Source: Symsagittifera roscoffensis (taxonomy: Eukaryota > Xenacoelomorpha > Acoela > Convolutidae). Taken from it: a stretch of DNA of 64,000 nucleotides. The stretch is from assembly GCF_963678635.1 (NCBI RefSeq), contig NC_087069.1:16404660-16468659 (forward strand). Reading direction: 5' to 3'. This document shows positions 61,831-64,000 of the stretch, one piece after another (the first letter of the stretch is position 1; every line of letters begins with the position of its first letter). Under the pieces are notes generated by a model that worked only from the letters and a program-made list of their open reading frames with translations, ran no database searches and was not told the origin of the DNA. A program made the position numbers and the translations under genes.

Positions 61831-63404
61831 CTCACGAAAGAACTTGAGAATAAATGAGAGATGTAGAATGTCCCGATATTTTAGATAAGAAATGTTGAAT
61901 AGCCTCAAAATTGAAAAAAATAAGAGAAAATTGCACATTTTTCAACCAATTCTTTTTAACATGAAAGAAATCAGAATGGATAACATTCTAATTGGTCAAG
62001 TTGAAAAAATCATCCAATCTAACCAGGGAATTTTCAAAAGTTTTGCTATCAACCAATCAGAATCGAGCATTTCTTGAAAAAAAATTTTTATCTTTTTTGA
62101 TATCAACTAATCAGAGTCGAGCATTATTTATTAGGAAATTTTTATCTTTTTTGATATCAACCAATCAGAATCGAGCATTCCTTCACAGGTAATCTTTGTA
62201 GTATTAAGCAATCAGAATGGAGTATTCACGGATTTTAAAGTATTTTATACGTCAGAACAAAGCTATGTTTATGATTCTTCCCATTCAATCATTTTTACTG
62301 AAAAATTTTCCAACATAGCTAACATATACATTTGACGCCCAAATGAGATTTTTTGTCTGATTTATACTGTTTTTTCGATACTCAATTCAAATTTTAAAAT
62401 TTCTATCAAAATTTCATCGATTTGTTCTATTTCTAATCAGTGAAAAAAGAAATTACCAAAGTATACGTTTTTATTGTTTTCTTTTTGGTATATTGTAGTA
62501 TATACAACCGGAAGTCTATTAAATTTGGATCAACGATCAAAAGATATTCTGACAAATCTGGATATTGTATTTGTATCAAATTCAAAACAGTAATCGAATT
62601 GATGTTCCTCATCTCCAATTTTTGTTTTATAGGCTCTTCCGTTGTTTTGTTTTTTATCGATCGACCACTTAATCTGATTTTACTCTTCTAATTAAAAGCA
62701 GTACTCTTCTTTTTTGTAATCTCCTCTCCATCTTTTAAACAAAATTATTGAACTTTCTGAGTTTCTAGACAAAACAAAAACTAATACAATCTCCCTCAAC
62801 GTCATCTGTACACCACTCTTTTATTTTTTTGTAGTAGTTCAGCCTTAAACTTTGATAAATATTCATTTCAGTTATTGAAAACGCTTTTGAAAGAAACATA
62901 TTTCTTACTGAAATAAACAAAGAAACTTTGAAAACTCCAATTGTTTTATCAATTTTAACGTTGAAAACTCCAATTGTTTTATGAATTTTATCAATAACAT
63001 CCAGCATAAAAACGTTTTCCATCCTTAAGAAAAATGTTGTAGCCAATCAAAAACTCAAATTATGGTGAAAAAAATTGAAACCAACCAAATAATAAAAAAA
63101 AATTTTAAAAACATTGATAAGGTTTTCAACTATATTTTTGTTTGTAAGTTTGTTCATATCAGACCAAATTTACTTAAGTTTAGATGAAACAGCAAATGCT
63201 GGAAAAAAATTCTGTAAATTCTTACGCAGTAACTTCACAATTAACTGATAATTGGTTTTTATTTTATGTCATTTTGGAGTAAATTGTATGTTTTGTCTGA
63301 ATTTTTTTCGGATCTCACACCTCTAAATATACACTTCAGAGAGAAAAAATAGTTTTGAACCAATAATATTTTAATTATCAAGCATAAAAAAACATCACAA
63401 AGCT

Positions 63405-64000
63405 TTACTGAGGCTTACAATTATCAACAAACATAAAATCTCCCAATATTTGGGACAGTTCTTTGAGTTCATCCAAAGTATAGTTGACATATGCAATTTG
63501 CTTCAAGTCTTCATTTTCCTTTGTAGTGAAGAGTCGAATCTGAATGTAGGGGGGCTTGCATACGTTGTACTTCTTGATTGTGACACACACATTCCTCATG
63601 TGGTATGTTGCTATTTCATATACTCTATTACAGATGTCGAGCTCCTGATCCATAGTTGATTCTTTACCAGATTTGGCTTCATATATAGGTACGAGTCCAG
63701 GTTTTTCAGCCTTGTGAATAATGGTATTCCGTATTGCGGATATTGCTTCTCTTTCTTTTTCACTAAGATAGAATTGTTGAGACTTTTCAAATTGTCCCAA
63801 ATCATTTATTTTATTAGATGAAAGCACGGTTCCAAGTATATTTTCCCCTTGTAGGATTTTTGGAACCAAACAAATCTCCCAACTGTTTTTTGATTTTTTG
63901 AAAATTCAATATAGTTGGAACTATCAGCTTTCTTCGAGTATATTTTGAAGAACAAATTGATCAGATGAGGAGAAATGAGAGAAATAATTTTGAGTTTAAG
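63405..64000 (-). pseudogene. Unrecognised gene, copy 2, truncated by window end
   Basis: Duplicate of 45469-46064. The C-terminal frame is identical in translation to copy 1 and the same frame change is present. The start codon lies beyond the window. Because both copies share the frame change, it predates the duplication or is an exon boundary I could not resolve. Confidence 0.45.

Larger units (their letters stand above)
48681..64000. repeat. Tandem segmental duplication, copy 2 (truncated by window end)
   Basis: 15,320 bp are visible, collinear and near-identical to 30743-46064. Differences are isolated substitutions (for example AAATTTGCTG at 30904 versus AAATTAGCTG at 48842) and run-length changes (T11/T10 near 32890, T9/T8 near 36211, a G-run near 39580). 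It includes copies of the gag stub, leader, LTR, element C, tandem repeats and the small genes. Confidence 0.95.

Overview
The window looks like nematode nuclear DNA, most likely Caenorhabditis-like. The evidence is AT-rich intergenic sequence full of A/T homopolymers, short introns with TTTTCAG-type acceptors, and retroelement proteins of the kind common in nematodes. It is dominated by LTR retroelements and contains very little ordinary single-copy gene sequence. No rRNA, intact tRNA or CRISPR array was seen.

Layout. (1) Positions 1-3963 (minus) hold an apparently intact, comparatively GC-rich Gag/protease region of LTR element A, which runs off the left edge. (2) About 3964-7900 is its leader/LTR zone, with a tandem pair of structured repeats (4402-4726) and a dense cluster of CGGAGGGT-like octamers. 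(3) 7970-9156 (plus) is a broken 5' fragment of a relative of the giant element described next. (4) 10180-11545 is a palindrome-rich repeat block. (5) 13560-16120 is a diverged copy of a gag-only LTR-like element C. (6) 16124-34892 is one very large (18.8 kb) minus-strand Ty3/gypsy-type LTR element, 'G'. It has two 97% similar LTRs, a TAAT target duplication, a tRNA-complementary primer site, gag, protease, RT, RNase H, a DD35E integrase with a GPY motif, a membrane/proline-rich ORF X, an envelope-like gene, and an unrecognised ORF Y after env. (7) 35100-39546 is element C with its own LTR-like direct repeats. (8) 39600-48660 is AT-rich DNA with tandem repeats and a few small gene models: a C2H2-type gene at 43371-43892, an unrecognised gene at 45469-46109, and a 3' exon-like stretch at 47957-48383.

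Large-scale structure: 30743-48680 (17,938 bp) is duplicated in tandem. The second copy starts at 48681 and is still running at the window end. The copies are nearly identical, differing by scattered substitutions and mainly homopolymer indels. The breakpoint lies inside the gag of element G, so copy 2 carries only a 5' LTR-leader-gag stub. This stub points into the 48 kb minus-strand gene-like sequence.

How it fits together: element G has the plan LTR-gag-pro-RT-RH-INT-ORF X-env-ORF Y-LTR, that of an env-bearing, possibly complex endogenous retrovirus. All its frames are recoverable but interrupted. About two dozen in-frame stops are nearly all TAA or TGA, and most frameshifts sit in homopolymers. 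The architecture, ORF X and ORF Y are the best candidates for something undescribed. Family assignments are from motif reading only; no database search was run.
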